Assembly: GCA_032433595.1 (NCBI GenBank)
Contig: JASWJB010000052.1
Location: 109,817 to 173,816 of the forward strand
Direction of reading: 5' to 3'
Length of the DNA: 64,000 bases
DNA from: Conoideocrella luteorostrata
Lineage: Eukaryota; Ascomycota; Sordariomycetes; Hypocreales; Clavicipitaceae
The notes under the pieces are model-generated. The model searched no databases. It had not been told where the DNA came from and saw nothing but the letters and a program-made list of their open reading frames with translations. How positions within the stretch are numbered: the first letter of the stretch is position 1; the number at the start of each line of letters is the position of its first letter. The position numbers were made by a program, and so were the translations under genes. Positions 37,680 through 48,232 of this stretch are shown one piece after another.

Positions 37680-37920
37680 TGTTATAGAAATGTGCATTAT
37701 TATTATCTATAGTATAAGTATATACTATACTACTATATTACTTTATAAATAGCTATCAAATATTATCAAGATCTTAATTATAGTATAGTTAAAGTGCCTT
37801 TATATTATTAAAAAAAATATTAAGATATATATATATTTACTAACTAAAAGCTAAAGCGGTAGCACTGTTAATTAATTTATATCTTAACTATATTGAGAAA
37901 TAATTTAAATTATTTCCTGC
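37680..37920. other. Very AT-rich block
   Basis: About 240 bases made almost only of A and T (TATAGTATAAGTATATACTA style), unlike neighbouring DNA of about 50% GC. It looks like strongly RIP-mutated repeat DNA or a small AT isochore; no gene. Confidence 0.7.
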
Positions 37921-38813
37921 TGGCTCCGTCTAGTAGGATGTTGGACTTGATACGATGGTTGACGGTTACTACAGTCATAAATGAAGGAGAGGATATCTCT
38001 CGTAACATAAGCAACCTGACTCTCCTTAGACTGTCTTCCGTCATTATACCTCACTGAGTAATGTCATGTACCACACTCAAAAACGCCTATCTCTGGGCCG
38101 CCTACAACTAGATGGGTGGCATTTTGTCCATTTTTTGATATGCAACAAAACTTCTCATTCTCTTGAGCATGTCGTGCCCTGGGCAGGAAGGTATTGTTCA
38201 TACTACGTACTCCATACAGGTGCAGGACTTTGGAAGGAAGGCGCATTGATTCCAAGAAGCGGGGTAGGTATGTATTGGCCGATGTCGCTAAGCCATAGCG
38301 GCATGAATTGATGGGCATCGGCGGTGCCTTACGGGGCAGCAATCGGCGGCCCTAACTGCAGGGCCACAATCTAGAGATGCGGCCAGAAGATTGTGAGAAA
38401 TCAGCCAAGCATTCCGCCTAGCAGTTAATCTTTGGATTTGTACCAGGAGCTAACTGTGTTTTTTAGCTATTCACTCTCCTGGATAAGCGCTCTTGTTCAC
38501 CGTTGGTGTAGAAATCGCCCGCGAGACTAGATTAACTCGATGTTATTGGGTTCTAAGCGCAATGGGAAATTCCCGTCGAGTTCACTAGCAGCATGTACTG
38601 AATCACTGTTATATCTAAAACTTATCCCCATTAGAGCATTTGGTCCGAGCTCCGGGCTACCGTCATTACGCAAGAGGCCTGGCATTCACCGTCTGACTAT
38701 CCCAACCACTCCATATGTGGAACCTCTGGCCTTGATCCCTCTAAGCTTGCCCTGTTCTCAGTCCCCATATGCCTCGTAGTCCTCTTCAGGCGATCCAGAG
38801 GAACAATAGCACC
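37921..38813. other. Upstream region of the esterase gene
   Basis: No gene recognised; the open frames at 38064-38342 lie on both strands of the same DNA and look like chance. Confidence 0.4.
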
Positions 38814-40023
38814 ATGGCGTCAGATGATTGTCTAGTAGATGCTCGCCTCGTACATCCCCCGCACAACCCCAAGGACATTGCTGACACCGTCGATAGAATT
38901 ACTCGTGCGATCAATTCCTTCTCTTCGGTGACTCGATCGTGGAAAGATCTGTCGCTCAGAATAGCGGTGGCCTTTCCATGCAGGCAGCCTTGGCAGAGAG
39001 TACGTCGTCCGCCTCTACGTTCCCGATCTCTCCGTAGAAATTATCCCTGGGTTGGAAAGCCAGCCATGATAGGGCCGACGCATATTGCACGCTCAGGGAT
39101 ACCAACAGTAATTAACAAAGATTTACAGAGTACATCAGGCGATTGGACATAGTGAACAGGGGATTCAAGTACGTCGATTGGTTCTACGAAGACCGAGTGG
39201 CTGCAAAATTCGTCACTACACTAACCCTCCTTATCTAAATCAAGTGGTTACAACACTCGCCAAGCTCTCAAAATCCTTCCCCACGTCGTGCCAGATCCCC
39301 GCATCCAAAGAGTCAGGCTGATGGTGAGATGTCCGGTTTCGTTCCTGGGCACCCCGACGTCCACGAAAATGTCCCTGCGGCTGACGATGGCAAATGTAGA
39401 TCATTTTATTCGGGGCAAACGATGCGGGTCACGGTGTGCCGTACAAAGAGCCAGGCCTCCATGTGCCACTTGATGAGTACAGAGACAACCTAAGCAAGAT
39501 AATCACCCACCCTTCGCTCAAGCCGCACCAACCCCGCTTGATACTCATTACCCCACCACCCCTGGAAGAGCGGCTGATGGCTCAACGGGTTATCGACAGC
39601 GGGCTCGAGCCTATGGTTTGGACCAACGCACAAACCAAGACATACGCCGATGCGGTCTTGGATGTGGCCAAGGACTTAGACATCCCCAGCTTGGACTTGT
39701 TTACAATTCTACTGAAGAAAGCAGGCTGGAAGATCGGCCAGCCGTTCCCAGGAGCTGCTGATCAACCTGTTAATGAGCTTATGAGGCGACTGGTCATTGA
39801 TGGTAAAGTTGATTGCCCCCATAATGATGTTGAGTATACCCGTGCTCCGTAGACTGATCAATAAAAATCCCCAGGCATACACATTAGTGCAGAGGCGTAC
39901 CGCATCCTTGAGGAGGGGTTAATGCAGCTTGTGCGCCACAACTGGCCAGACTTGCTCCCTGATGCTCTGCCATTCGCATTCCCCAACTGGGACGACAAGA
40001 TTTGGTCAAGGGATGAGCTGTAA
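38814..40023 (+). CDS. SGNH/GDSL esterase, isoamyl-acetate hydrolase type
   Basis: Six exons: 38814-38834, 38897-38999, 39129-39168, 39245-39323, 39400-39802, 39875-40023, coding 264 residues with frame kept. Motifs of the SGNH hydrolase fold occur in order: block I FLLFGDSI (nucleophile Ser), block II NRGFNGYNT, block III LFGANDAG (oxyanion Asn) and block V DGIHIS (catalytic Asp and His). The wording YIRRLDIVNRGF and VPLDEYRDNL is typical of isoamyl acetate-hydrolysing esterases (yeast Iah1 group), which cleave short acyl esters. The start ATG has a good CACCATGG context, but the first exon has only 7 codons and a weak donor (GTAGAT), so the extreme N-terminus is uncertain. The rest appears intact. 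Confidence 0.85.
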
Positions 40024-40339
40024 ATGTTTTTGTGTCGCGTGAAGCGGAAGATATGTGGTCTACTCTACGTTTTCCAATGATGACAGGATCTTTCAGATGA
40101 CCAGCGGCTCTCATCAGGCTGCGTGAGTCTATCTTATAGGTTATCCGCGTCACGTTTATCAAAGATTGTTGATGAGGGTAGGGAAATTCTAGGAAGTTAC
40201 AGATTGCGCATGGTCAAGATAAAAATTTACGAAAGTATTATATAGCGCCACAAATATTGGTGTGGGCTGTCCGGACCATCATTTCCTGACATATCAACAG
40301 TTCCTACCCCCTTTGTAGCTGGGAGAGTAACCCCTAAAT
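40024..40339. other. Esterase 3' flank
   Basis: No gene seen between the esterase stop and the LTR. Confidence 0.5.
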
Positions 40340-40568
40340 TGTCGGAATAAATAGGAGGGGTTTAAATTCTTGTGCATTGATGGCAAGATCTGTGTTACAG
40401 TGATGAGAGAGGAAGAATTCTTTGTCTGACGGCCTTGTCTAAACCCCCCTATAAATCCGCCTACAACCCGTGACACGCCTGTCTTGGGTTCTTGCCCTAG
40501 GCCCAGAGGCCACGTATCCTTTCTCTCACTGCCCGTGTATCCACATATCTACTCACACACACACAACA
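40340..40568 (-). mobile_element. LTR, family B (Copia-associated)
   Basis: On the minus strand it starts TGTTGTGTGTGTGTGAG and ends TTCCGACA. It shares GATACACGGGC..GTGAGAGAAAGGATACGTGGCCTCTGGGCCT and GGCCGTCAGAC segments with 46918-47167 and 55579-55752. Copia coding sequence lies directly upstream of it in the same orientation, so this is a right-hand LTR. Confidence 0.65.
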
Positions 40569-40618
40569 ACTCTAGTATCAGAGGTCTCGTTAGTCTAGTA
40601 TTCCTTGTGTTTAATATG

Positions 40619-40935
40619 TCAAGCATTCTGCCCGTGAATATCATCTGTTTGGCTGCGTTCGATAGTGCTAGAAGCTCTGTTTCAGTGCTTGATGTTGTGA
40701 CGGTTGCTTGCTTCGTGGCTTGCCACCCAACCTTGCCGCTGAACAACCTTGGCACGGTCGGGTAGCAAGCCACGAAGCAAGCAATCGTCACAACATCAAG
40801 CACTGAAGCAGAGCTTCGCAAGGTTGGGTGGCAAGCCACGAAGCAAGCAACCGTCACAACATCAAGCACTGAAGCAGAGCTTCTAGCACTATCGAACGCA
40901 GCCAAACAGATGATATTCACGGGCAGAATGCTTGA
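40619..40935. repeat. 118-bp near-perfect inverted repeat of Copia RNase H sequence
   Basis: Arms 40619-40736 and 40818-40935 are reverse complements with one mismatch in 118. The 81-base spacer contains a third partial copy (from about 40763) in the same direction as the right arm. Each arm encodes the end of a Copia polyprotein (GWQATKQATVTTSSTE, then ELLALSNAAKQMIFTGRML), the RNase H region. The left arm continues on the minus strand into the family B LTR. Confidence 0.9.
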
Positions 40936-42365
40936 TTCCTTGAATACTTTCGATATCTATCATCATTGGCTGCGGCAAGAGATATGAGACAATCAAATCC
41001 GCGTACGATGGGTACAGACAACAATTTGACGAATTTTTCAGCAGCGCGAGCGCCCAGGCAAGGGCTGATTCGCTCAAAAACGCGATTTCCGGTGTTTTCT
41101 TCGAATGTGTGCACATTGACCGGTCCGACTAGTTATTCTAGGCTATCTATCTAGGCGTTGCGACTATAATCTCGTTGCTAGTCTCGTTAGTGGCCTTGTT
41201 GGTGGCTAGACACAACAATGGAACTGTATTTTTCTCTGCCTATATATGTCGGATAAAAGAGGCTATTAGTGTTGACTAGAACCAGAGGAATCTGGTGAAA
41301 CTAAAGTAGTAAGCTGACGACGTTCGGTGTGCTCGGAATAGGTGCCAGAAGCAGGAAGGAGAGCAAGGATAAAAGGAGGTATTGTGGAAGGAATTAGATG
41401 GGCATCACAATCAATGATCAATAATCACATACATCAATTGACATACACTCTATCCCTTCAAATTCACTTCTCTACTATCGCTTCCGACAATACAATGTGT
41501 TGGCCAAAACCTAGGCATCTACTCACAAGACAGTCACACACCTCCACCAAACCGCATAGGAGTTCTTCTTACGCATGTTGTCGATTCATCATGTCGTATC
41601 TCGCCCCGGAGGCCTGCGAGGCGAAGCCCATCCATGCCGGAGTTGCGCCGGGCCAGTCGGTGGCAGGTTCCAGGAAGCAGGTAAAAAGCTGCCAGCTCAA
41701 ATCAGCTCGGAAGTGAGGGCGATGTAGGAGGCGCGGCATAACGCGAGGTGTGCCACGATGGTGCTCAAATGCGCCGGGCGGAGCTTGACCTAGACAGGTA
41801 TGTCTGTGCCAGGCACTTCGCGTCATCTATATGTCCGGCAAAGTTTGCGAGTCGCCTTTAGAAGATTGCTTGATCTGCGGTGGTGCAAAATCCAGAAATC
41901 CAAGCCAAGATCACCTGATGTACTGGACACTCGTCCATAAACCACGGCCGTATTGGTTCTGTGGGCGATTGGCCTCTTGTCATGGTCATTAGCAATCCGT
42001 CTTGAAATATGGACCAAGGATTCGTCTCGATAGTTGTCTTTTTCATATCAGTTCCTTCGCAATATGGCTGATCTGTATCTCTGCTGGCCAAACCGCACGT
42101 TCACCAGTGAGCGGGCGGCTGAAGAATCATGCTCTCTACGCGGCGATCATGAACAACAGCGACCCGCTAGATATGGACGACAAGTGCGTATCTGCATATT
42201 AGCATTGAAGCTTGCCATGTGCGCCTTTGTTCGTGTGGCGATGGTTTGAGATGACGCGCGTGGATTAACACGTGACCGCTGACAGCGTGAGCGTCCTAGC
42301 TTTATTTAGAAGTGACCTAATCCACGTAAATCTAGTCAAGTCAGATAACCAAATACCGTTTTGCC
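40936..42365. other. Repeat debris, no gene seen
   Basis: 41020-41110 repeats wording found at 27130-27190. 41380-41489 matches the 3' part of the family C LTR and ends CTTCCGACA. The remaining 0.9 kb has no recognised gene and includes the promoter of the HET gene. Confidence 0.5.
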
Positions 42366-44801
42366 ATGGCACATGGCACAGCGCCAAGCCTGGATGAAGC
42401 TAACAGCAAGTTCGAACGGCTGCAGGCTGAGGATTCAGTCGTGTTGCTCAACCAACTTTGTACAACATGCGTGCGTTTCATGGAAACCAGCCAGCTTCTC
42501 CGGAAATTCTCCCGCCGGGAGAAGATCAAACACGGAGACGAAGAATTGAACAACCTCGGCTCTGCGGAGCGACTAAGAGCTGCATACCTCGATGGCTGCC
42601 ATCTGTGCACTCTGTTCTGGCAGAATGGCATTGAAGAAACTTCTCTCAAATACAAACTGGACAGCATTCAGGTTCAGGTCCAACTGGAGGCAGTAGCCAG
42701 AACAGCTGATGGAGAGGCAGAAGTACCAAATCGGCTACCATTCATGTAGTGTCCCCCCGTTGCTTCTAAAATCTGTTGATCACTAACTATGTTCAAGTGC
42801 TGCTACTGGGAGTTTACATGTCAGGGTCTTTAAACTAAATCGAGGAGGCAACTACCTGAGCCGAGAACTTGGGCCAAATCTCGATCGAATGACAATGGAG
42901 GCCTATCTCGAAACGAGTAAATTCAGTCTCCTGTAAAGCTTAAGGACATGATCCATCTGACTAACTTTCCAGATCCAAATCTCAACCAAAACCTTCTAGG
43001 TAATTTGATGGAACCAATTTCTTCTAAATCCGACTTGAAACTCTCTCAGATATTAGACTGGTACTGTCAGTGCACAGAAAGACATACGAAATGCACGGGC
43101 TTCCCGAGCATGGTGACGCCATCTCAGCTACCCCCTGCGAGACTACTCGACCTTCGAAACGACAAGCCTCGACTAGAATGCGAAGTCCGGGATATTCCGA
43201 ATCTCCGCTACGCGACCCTCAGCCACGTGTGGGGAAATGATCCGGCATCGTATCTGCAGCTGAAGCAAGCGACCTTGGAAACTTTCAAGACCGAGATACC
43301 GCTTGATGCTATGCCCAGTAAGTACGTAGATGCCATTCGGATAACCAAGACTCTCCGGCTCAGCTATATTTGGATTGATTCTTTGTGCATAATACAAGAC
43401 TGTACAAAAGATTGGACAGCTGAAGCGCTTAAAATGGCCGCTATATATGGTCATTCAGCGTGCAATATTTCCTACACTCACGAACCGTCAGAGGAGCCGT
43501 CGAAGCGATATCTTCGAGATCCCAGGGCTATTATTCCATGCAAGTTAACGGCTGCAAGTGCTCGACCAAGCCGACTCGCTGCCTTGGGAATCGGCCGCCT
43601 AAGGAACAGAACCTTGCCTCCAGCTGCTGTGGTGGTTCAACAATTTGCTGGCGCCCTTCACGCCAGTTGGTCAACTGAGGCGTACAAGAGAAAATGCTCT
43701 CTGCTGTCTCGCGCCTGGGTCTTTCAAGAGCGGCTGTTGTGCCCTCGCACAATATACTATGGTAACGATCGGCTTCTATGGGAGTGCTGCGAGACGTTCA
43801 TAGACGAGTTCAGCGGACCTTTGCCTTATGTCCCTCGCTCAAAGGCACAGATTTACACGGCCTTCTCCGGGGCGACGCAGAGACAGGCCTTTAACAACGA
43901 GTGGAAATTAATGGTCAGTGAGTACCGTAGCTGCAAGCTTTCATTCGAAAATGACAGGGCTGTCGCATTTGCCGGCATCGCACGTGCGGCCCAGCACCGA
44001 ACTGGCATGACATATCTGGCTGGTATCTGGAAAGAGACTGCTCATTTGGATCTGCTCTGGTGCGTCATACCAAAAGACACAAAGATCGCCCCGGGATTTC
44101 CTAGACTGGAAACGCCCACGAACGCCAAAGCTCCGTCCTGGTCGTGGTTTTCTGTGCCTTGTCAGCTCACTGCTGACTATGACACCGTAGACTACAGCTT
44201 ATCGACGTTAGCTTCTTGGTGGGAGGAAACAGTGTACCACGCGAGTGTACTATCTTTTAAGCACCCAAGATTCCCTACTGAGCCCGAGGCGCTCCTCTAC
44301 GATTTCGGCGAGCTGCGTGTCATGCTCAGCACCCATAAAATCCCAGCTCGACTTAGGTGGGAAAACGGTGCTGTGCAGTTAATGCCACATGGACATCCAA
44401 TGCTTCCTAAGGCCCTGCATCCACTCCACGATCCAAGAACGGCAATGCAATGCAACCTCGATGACCTGAGCTTAAGAGATACCGAGGAGCTGCCAGAAAA
44501 TACGAGTATGGTCCTCCTGGTGTTCAATGCGCGCCATGAGAATAGAAAAGGGCCGAAACGGTTTCATCTCAACATTAAATACCCAGTTCCTGAAGACAAC
44601 AAGGAAGCATCGAATTGGTGGACATTATACCAGTTTTCCGGCCTCATAATAGTACCTGAGAAAGACAGTCTTGGCCAAGAGGATAATTGGAAGCGTATAG
44701 GGGCATATACGTTTAGTGTGCGGGGTCCTGCCTCGTTAGCAGAAGTGATGATGCCTTTTGATTTAGAATCACAACAGCCTGATGAGGTTTGGTTGAACTA
44801 A
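42366..44801 (+). CDS. HET (heterokaryon incompatibility) domain protein
   Basis: Three exons, 42366-42745, 42798-42916 and 42973-44801, 775 residues, frame kept (introns 52 and 56 bases with CTAAC branch sites). The N-terminal part has the cysteine-containing lead typical of this class (CTTCVRFME, then GCHLCTLFW). The HET domain follows with motif 1 YATLSHVWG (246-254) and motif 2 YIWIDSLCIIQD (298-309), then MAAIYGHSACNIS. A long C-terminal region of about 300 residues has no known domain. HET domains trigger cell death when incompatible hyphae fuse or on activation by NLR partners; which partner this one has is unknown. The gene appears intact. Confidence 0.9.
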
Positions 44802-45094
44802 AATCCTTAGGTTGAAGAGAAAAATTTTACGGGGCAAGTAGAACACAGTAATCCATGTCGTTCTTTTTCAATTCCCTCCTTTTGTCTCTCAAATACGCCC
44901 TTGGTAGCTTGCTCTAGCACTGGCGAGCACCAGTGAAGCCTGTTTTGCATTGCTGAAGTTCATTACAGTGCATCTTAATATAGATACCCGAATTTCAGTA
45001 GAATCACAGCTAAGTCATGGTTATGGTATCGCACTTCAACAACGGCATAATAGAACATTTAGTGCATCATGAACGTGATAGATTTATCGAAGAT
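44802..45094. other. HET gene 3' flank
   Basis: No gene recognised. Confidence 0.5.
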
Positions 45095-45296
45095 TGTGGG
45101 TTGCACAGGGTGTGCAACAGGTGATCTAGATCAACTGCTTCAAAATAGAATATATTCAATAAGTCGGGTCTATCTAAGAGAGGAAAAACAAGTCAAGATA
45201 TGATGCCTACGATACCCGTATAAATAGGGTGGCCGAAGGGTGACCACGTGACGATATCCGTGCTCTTATTGTGTGCTTGGCGGCGATATTCCAACA
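45095..45296 (-). mobile_element. Solo LTR, family A (202 bp)
   Basis: On the minus strand it starts TGTTGGAATA and ends GTGCAACCCACA. It carries GTCACGTGGTCACCC followed by TATTTATACGG, and GATCTAGATCA near its 3' end, all shared with the other family A copies. Confidence 0.75.
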
Positions 45297-46354
45297 AAGA
45301 TATAAGAAATGGCGAGACTAAAATTCTCTAACTTGCCTCATCCAGCCGCAACAAAGCGTCTAGCTCCTTCCAATCGCCGGCAGTGAGTGACTCTGTTGCC
45401 CAGGGAAGTTATAATCTTTTTTTTTAATATAACTTTCTGAGCTAGAGAAATATGTCCTGCGTATTCCCTTGAGGCCTTGTCTTAGGCACTGCCTAGGCAG
45501 GAAGATGAGATATAAAGTAGCTACAATACGGTAGGTAAATGCTATGCTTTCCTTGGACGCTTACTCTTTATTTATAAGGGCTAGCTACCTTGCGGAGAAC
45601 ACAACCATACCTATTCCAAAAGTTCTCGCTTATTTTGCAGAAAATGATAGCAACCGCTTATTGATATTTATGACTATTAATTACCTTAGTAGTAAATTCT
45701 CTCTACTGCATAGCTAGAGCGCTTCCCTACACAAGAAATAGAACTCTATTTATTTTTAGCGAATATTTAAATTTAACTAGAGAATAACAGTGAGGTTTCC
45801 TAAGAAACAATCCACGCTGCTAATCCTACTTAACCAGATAGCCGGAATACCTTGCCCAAGCCGAAACGCCAGCATAATTGCCTTTGGTATAGCTGCCTTA
45901 ATCGGTTTCTCATTTATATGGAGGAGACTATTGCTTAACCCCAAACCTCAGGTTCTCTGATCTTAGTCTCTAGCTGGATCTGCTCGTTACTCAACTAATC
46001 GATGGCAATATCGAGCGCATCTGCTTCGTCTTGAAGCTTTAGTGTTGATTCTTCCGCGTTCCTCTGTCTTGCCTTAGCGGCGATTAATGACAACGACATT
46101 TGATTTTCGGTCTTAGGTGTCATCTTGTCTCTAATATTGCGCATGTCGTTTTGCAAGCGCTGTATCTCTGTCTTTATCACTTGTTTCCGATCTTTTTTAA
46201 TTAGTAGCTCTTTAATTCTAGCATGACTAATCTTGTTTAACATAATAGCTTTGTCCTGGTCGTGACTCAGTATATGTCCTTGCAAATTACACTCAGTATG
46301 ATGACTATACATAGTACGTACTCTTGTGCTAGAAATCCCTCTTGGAAATGTCCG
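45297..46354. other. AT-rich DNA between two inverted solo LTRs
   Basis: The segment is TA-rich and stop-rich. One minus-strand frame (45995-46312, 105 codons) is Lys/Glu/Gln-rich and predicted as a coiled coil by eye; it matches nothing I recognise and may be a transposon protein scrap. Confidence 0.4.
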
Positions 46355-46574
46355 TGTTGGGATCCCTCGTCAAGCACAATAGGAAGTACGGAGCAGGTCA
46401 CGTGGTCACCTTAGGGCCACGATATTTATACGACGATATCAGAGTTTTCTCCATGACTTGTTTCCCCTTCTTAGATAGGCACAGATTATTGAACATATTG
46501 CATTACATTTTGAAGCATTGATCTAGATCACTACACAACACCCTGTCACGGCACAACACCTTATGCAACCCACA
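46355..46574 (+). mobile_element. Solo LTR, family A (220 bp)
   Basis: Starts TGTTGGGATCCCTCGTCAAG and ends TGCAACCCACA, with CAGGTCACGTGGTCACC and a TTTATACGACG box. Oriented opposite to the copy at 45095-45296. Confidence 0.78.
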
Positions 46575-46917
46575 CACAGTCCGATATCACAGATGTTGGC
46601 GAACGCGCCTCGAGCGGGGAAGTGAAGTATCTCACTTGTGCCACGCCACCTTTTATTGGCTGGCACGGTGTCGTAATCCTCACAGATCAGGCCCCCATTG
46701 CACTGATTATGTCAAACCAACATTGCTCCGCGAGGAGTAGCAGAAAGCGAAATAGAGGCTTAAGGGACGAGATGCATGCTGACATGCTCTGTGTCGAAGA
46801 TCTCTCAGCCAATTGTGAGCTGGGGCTACAACGGACGCGGGGGTATAGGCCGCCTAGCTACTCCAGGCAGGCTGTGGATACTCGCCTGCATCTCCTGGTC
46901 GCGCTGCTCCTTGATGC

Positions 46918-47167
46918 TGTTGGATTACACGTGTGTGTGTGGATGGATATGTGGATACACGGGCTGTGAGAGAAAGGATACGTGGCCTCTGGGCCTAAGG
47001 CGGGAATCTTGGACTAGGGCGTCTCAGATTGTAGGGGGAATTGGACGGGGCCGTCAGACGAGGGATTCTTCATCCATCATCACAGTAACACTGCACATCC
47101 CATCAATGCGAACAAATTTGAACCTCTCCTATTATCTCCAACAGATGCAGTTATAACTTTGCCGACA
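46918..47167 (+). mobile_element. LTR, family B (250 bp)
   Basis: Starts TGTTGGATTACACGTG and ends TTTGCCGACA; it is followed by GGCGGTGGACAAG, resembling the primer-binding site after the family C LTR. Shares long segments with 40340-40568 (inverted) and 55579-55752. Confidence 0.65.
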
Positions 47168-48232
47168 GGCGGTGGACAAGTCACTATGCTTTCTGCGGTA
47201 CAACGCAGTCATGGCTGTGGTCGTGGTCGTGTCGCAACGCGTTAGCGTTATTCATGGTCCGATACTCAAGTGGCTTTAAATCAGCGTGAGAGTGCAGAAC
47301 CAATAGGCAACCCATAATCTCCTTTTTTTGGCTACCGTTCAGAGAATCGCGCTACATATACATACTTTTGAGAGCAGAACCTTAAATGGTCAAGGGCCTA
47401 ACATGTGTAGCGAAACCTTAATCTCATCCCATCGTTACGGCCTATCAAAATAGGTTTTAGATCTAAGAATTTTCTATTGCCTTTGAGTGGGGAACCCCAA
47501 CGTGCGCCTTCGAGGCTAATCGCATGGCGGTTTTCGGCTTGTGGTCGGCCTAGAGTTTCTAAACATGTGATAGCTGTCACCGGCCCCCAAAGGATAAATT
47601 TGGTCGTGGGCAATTTTTTTTTTCCAGCACCAGCTCCCTCTCGACGCTCTCCGTGACATCGGTTGTTGTGGAGTTCAAGTACCCAGATTCTTGCGGTACA
47701 ATGAGCGTCAGAGCAGCAGGAGCCGGTTTCCACCGTGTTGTGGACACGTCGCAGTTTTAATTGCTCTTCGGGTTCAAGGATCTTAATGGTAAGTGTAAAG
47801 TATTGTAAAAATGCTAGCTTAAAGGACTCTAGAGGCGAAAATAGCAGCTGTGTCTTCACTGCTGCTTGTCAGACTTTCCCGTCGTCGATGAACAGGGGTT
47901 GAGTGAGCCTGGCGTACCACAACGTCAAAAAGCTCGACGGTGCCGCACGTAAGCGCTGCCCACAGCGGCACAGCCCAACGTAACTGGCTGGATCTTGGTG
48001 TTGCTGCCTGAATCCAACCTAGCCATCCTCAGCTTGCTGTCGTCGGGTTTCATGGTAACTGATAAGGCTGCGCCCCTCGATTGTTTGTAATAAACAATAC
48101 GTCGTCGTCACGTCTCCTTCTTTCCTATTAGGTGACTTAACACCAAACACCAGCTTCCTCGACGTATGCGAAACGAACTACCCTATCATTCCGTCCACCA
48201 ATTTAACGGCCTCGCACGCTTCTCTCCGCACC
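47168..48232. other. Promoter side of the NLR-like gene, no other gene seen
   Basis: About 1.06 kb. A minus-strand frame of 153 codons (47398-47859) has no family likeness. The final 200 bases are pyrimidine-rich and lead to the CACCATGACG start context at 48233. Confidence 0.4.

Noticed and set aside
39129..39323. Apparent frameshifts in the esterase gene
   Set aside because: Two ordinary introns (39169-39244 and 39324-39399) with CTAAC and CTGAC branch sites restore the frame and the conserved motifs.
45095..46574. The two LTRs as ends of one complete element
   Set aside because: They point in opposite directions and the DNA between them has no retroelement genes, so they are separate solo LTRs.
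47398..47859. 153-codon minus-strand frame upstream of the NLR-like gene
   Set aside because: Composition looks random, there is no domain, and it lies in DNA that must hold the NLR promoter.
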